A stretch of 6,538 bases of DNA from Clostridia bacterium (lineage in GTDB: Bacteria > Bacillota_A > Clostridia > Oscillospirales > CAG-272): positions 1 to 6,538 of the forward strand of contig JAFZCF010000196.1 in the NCBI GenBank assembly GCA_017552165.1, read 5' to 3'. Within the stretch, counting starts at the first letter, position 1; each line of letters opens with the position of its first letter. The position numbers and the translations under genes were made by a program. Shown here piece by piece: positions 5,095-6,538 of the stretch. The notes under the pieces were generated by a model. That model worked only from the letters and a program-made list of their open reading frames with translations. It did not search any database and had not been told where the DNA came from.

Positions 5095-6538
5095 AATTAT
5101 CGTTATTGAGCAAAAAAACAATATCTTTTTTTCTTATATTTGTCATTGCGGCGGGTCTGATTCCTGTCTTTTCCCTCACGCCCGGGGCGCTTGAGGATCC
5201 CTCAAACGAGCACTGCGAGTCCTCGCTCGTTTACTGTATAGAGGCTAATCAGATCCTTTACGAAAAGAAAATCGACGACGTTCACTTTCCGACGGGACTC
5301 ACAAAGCTGATGACGGCGGTCATCGCCTCGGAATATGCGGTGAAAAAGCTCCCGGACGGATACGACACGGTGTGCACCGTTTCGGCGACCGCGTATCACA
5401 GTACCACGGGTACCGATATCGGTCTCAGGATAAACGAAAAAATCTCTTTTTACAATCTTCTCGTAGGCATGCTTCTCGCCGGAGCCAACGACTGCGCAAA
5501 CGTCCTCGCGGAAAAGGTCGGCGGATCGATCGACGGCTTCGTCATGATGATGAACGACAAGGCGCAGGAGCTCAATATGACCGAGACGTTTTTCACAAAT
5601 CCCACGGGAATGCACGATTCCCTGATGGTCACGACGGCTCGGGACATGCTGACGCTCGCCAAATACGCGATGACCGACACGACGATTACCGAAATAGCTT
5701 CACAGAAGACGGTCACCATTCCGGCGACGAACCGCTCGGAAAAAAGGGTGATAGGCACAAGGAATTATCTTGTGTCGGAACGCGCAACGACGGCGTATTA
5801 TCTCAACATAGCCACGGGACTGATAAGCGGTAACACTCCCGAGGGAGGCTACTGCGTCATTGGTACGGCGAGCCATAACGGAAGCAATTATATTGCCGTT
5901 GTCATGAAGGCATCCGCCCCGGTGGTCGTGGATCAGGAACGGGTGCTCGAGATAGACGAAGAGGGAAATTTCGTGGTTGACGAGGAGGGCAATTTTGTCG
6001 AGCTTCAGCCGCGAATAACTCATACGATCTTCAACTGTTTTCTCGACGCGCGCTCTCTGCTCAGGTGGGCGGATCAGTCCTTCTATTTCGTAAAAATAAT
6101 CGACAAATCAACGCCGATCTGCGAGGTCGGTGTAAAACTTGCCAAAAACACGGACAGGGTCGCCGTCATACCGGAGGTGCCGATCGAACTTTACGTCCCT
6201 TCGGACCTTGACAGAGACAAAGACCTTATTATTGACTGGACGCTTGACAGCGACACTATATCGGCTCCGGTGTACGCGGGTACTCGGGTCGGAAGCGTAA
6301 AGCTGTATTATAAAGGCGAGTTCGTAAACGAAGTCCCGCTTATCGTTAATACAACGATTGAGCAGAATTCAATACTCGTTTTGCTGAACGCCGCGTGGGA
6401 AATGTGCAATACTCCCGTTGTAAGGATGATTCTGTTACTGATCCTCGTAGGGTCGGTCGCTTACGTCATTATCACCGCGATAGACCGCGAAAAGCGCAAG
6501 AAGGCAAAAAAGCGCCGCGAACTCGGCGATTCCGGCAG
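5091..6538 (+). CDS. Peptidase S11 (DacF/PBP5-like) family protein lacking the catalytic motifs; 3' end outside window
   Basis: The frame is open to the right edge (482 residues). ATG 5091 overlaps the ribF stop as ATGA and has no evident Shine-Dalgarno, so translation is probably coupled. Parts: signal peptide (1 to about 29-33); S11 domain (about 42-275), recognisable from YEKKIDDVHFPTGLTKLMTA (57-76), GMLLAGANDCANVLAE (126-141), NPTGMHDSLMVTTARDML (170-187) and ATGLISGNTPEGGYCVIGTA (241-260); an acidic insert (about 280-305); a PBP5_C-like beta domain (about 330-425, with TISAPVYAGTRVGSV); a membrane helix (about 445-464); and a Lys/Arg-rich cytoplasmic tail. Active family members trim the terminal D-Ala of peptidoglycan stem peptides. 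Here SxxK reads G69-L-T-K72, SxN reads G131-A-N133, and KTG reads I245-S-G247. The nucleophilic serine, the general-acid serine and the substrate-binding lysine are all gone while the fold is kept, so the protein should be neither carboxypeptidase nor beta-lactam target. A binding, sensing or scaffold role is inferred. Confidence 0.9.
   Translation, partial: MKLSLLSKKTISFFLIFVIAAGLIPVFSLTPGALEDPSNEHCESSLVYCIEANQILYEKKIDDVHFPTGLTKLMTAVIASEYAVKKLPDGYDTVCTVSATAYHSTTGTDIGLRINEKISFYNLLVGMLLAGANDCANVLAEKVGGSIDGFVMMMNDKAQELNMTETFFTNPTGMHDSLMVTTARDMLTLAKYAMTDTTITEIASQKTVTIPATNRSEKRVIGTRNYLVSERATTAYYLNIATGLISGNTPEGGYCVIGTASHNGSNYIAVVMKASAPVVVDQERVLEIDEEGNFVVDEEGNFVELQPRITHTIFNCFLDARSLLRWADQSFYFVKIIDKSTPICEVGVKLAKNTDRVAVIPEVPIELYVPSDLDRDKDLIIDWTLDSDTISAPVYAGTRVGSVKLYYKGEFVNEVPLIVNTTIEQNSILVLLNAAWEMCNTPVVRMILLLILVGSVAYVIITAIDREKRKKAKKRRELGDSG
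5955..6002 (+). repeat. 24-bp imperfect in-frame tandem repeat encoding an acidic motif
   Basis: Two consecutive 24-bp units (5955-5978 and 5979-6002) encode DEEGNFVV and DEEGNFVE. The units differ mostly at third codon positions, so the peptide is kept while the DNA has diverged. The repeat lies in the linker between the S11 domain and the PBP5_C-like domain. Confidence 0.75.

Noticed and set aside
5811..5819. Reading ATG (Ala241-Thr-Gly) as the KTG motif of the S11-like protein with only Lys changed to Ala.
   Set aside because: It would need an insertion before the conserved TPEGGYC stretch. The gapless alignment GIKTGYT to GLISGNT is better, and relatives commonly have ATG just before the true KTG site. 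Either way the lysine is lost.
5091..6538. Explaining the lost motifs by pseudogene decay.
   Set aside because: There is no frameshift or internal stop over 482 codons. The signal peptide, conserved non-catalytic motifs, C-terminal domain and anchor are intact, and codon use matches the neighbours.
1..6538. CRISPR arrays, insertion sequences, att sites, phage genes or riboswitches.
   Set aside because: I saw no spaced direct repeats, transposase or integrase motifs, or conserved riboswitch cores. The tRNA 3' end shows no nearby integrase or duplicated tRNA fragment.

Overview
The window looks like a chromosomal segment of a moderately GC-rich Firmicute, most likely an uncultured gut-type clostridium of the Oscillospiraceae/Christensenellales kind. 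The evidence is an IreB-family (UPF0297) gene, which is Firmicutes-specific, clostridial-type cyclophilin and RibF sequences, strong AGGAGG-like ribosome sites and canonical sigma-A promoters. The lineage is inferred from family resemblance, not from a marker gene.

Left part (1-814): the last 37 codons of an unrecognised gene are followed 12 nt later by a small cytoplasmic cyclophilin peptidyl-prolyl isomerase. A 32-nt hairpin follows. Then comes a strong bidirectional terminator, which mainly serves a convergent tRNA-Val(CAC) gene on the minus strand with encoded CCA. The tRNA has a near-consensus promoter. It lies back to back with an extended -10 promoter that drives the rightward genes, with an AT-rich inverted repeat between the two.

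Right part (929-6538, open at the right edge): one apparent operon of four closely packed plus-strand genes. They are (1) a 974-residue exported, C-terminally membrane-anchored protein with beta-rich flanking domains and a central domain resembling the DUF5722 glycosidase-like barrel; (2) IreB, the small phosphoprotein target of PASTA-type Ser/Thr kinases that tunes peptidoglycan precursor synthesis; (3) RibF, the bifunctional riboflavin kinase/FAD synthetase; (4) a membrane-anchored member of the D-alanyl-D-alanine carboxypeptidase family (peptidase S11), whose 3' end lies beyond the window. The gaps are 22 nt, 2 nt and a 4-nt ATGA overlap.

The most notable observation is that the S11 protein has kept the whole fold, signal peptide, PBP5_C-like domain and anchor but has lost all three signature motifs of the penicillin-binding active site. 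SxxK has become GxxK, SxN has become GxN, and KTG has become ISG. It reads as a wall-associated pseudoenzyme, possibly a sensor, scaffold or D-Ala-D-Ala binder. The large surface protein at the head of the operon also seems to have lost the glutamates expected of its glycosidase-like barrel. Two apparent extracytoplasmic pseudoenzymes in one operon with IreB suggest, as inference only, a cell-wall sensing or regulatory module and not an enzymatic one.
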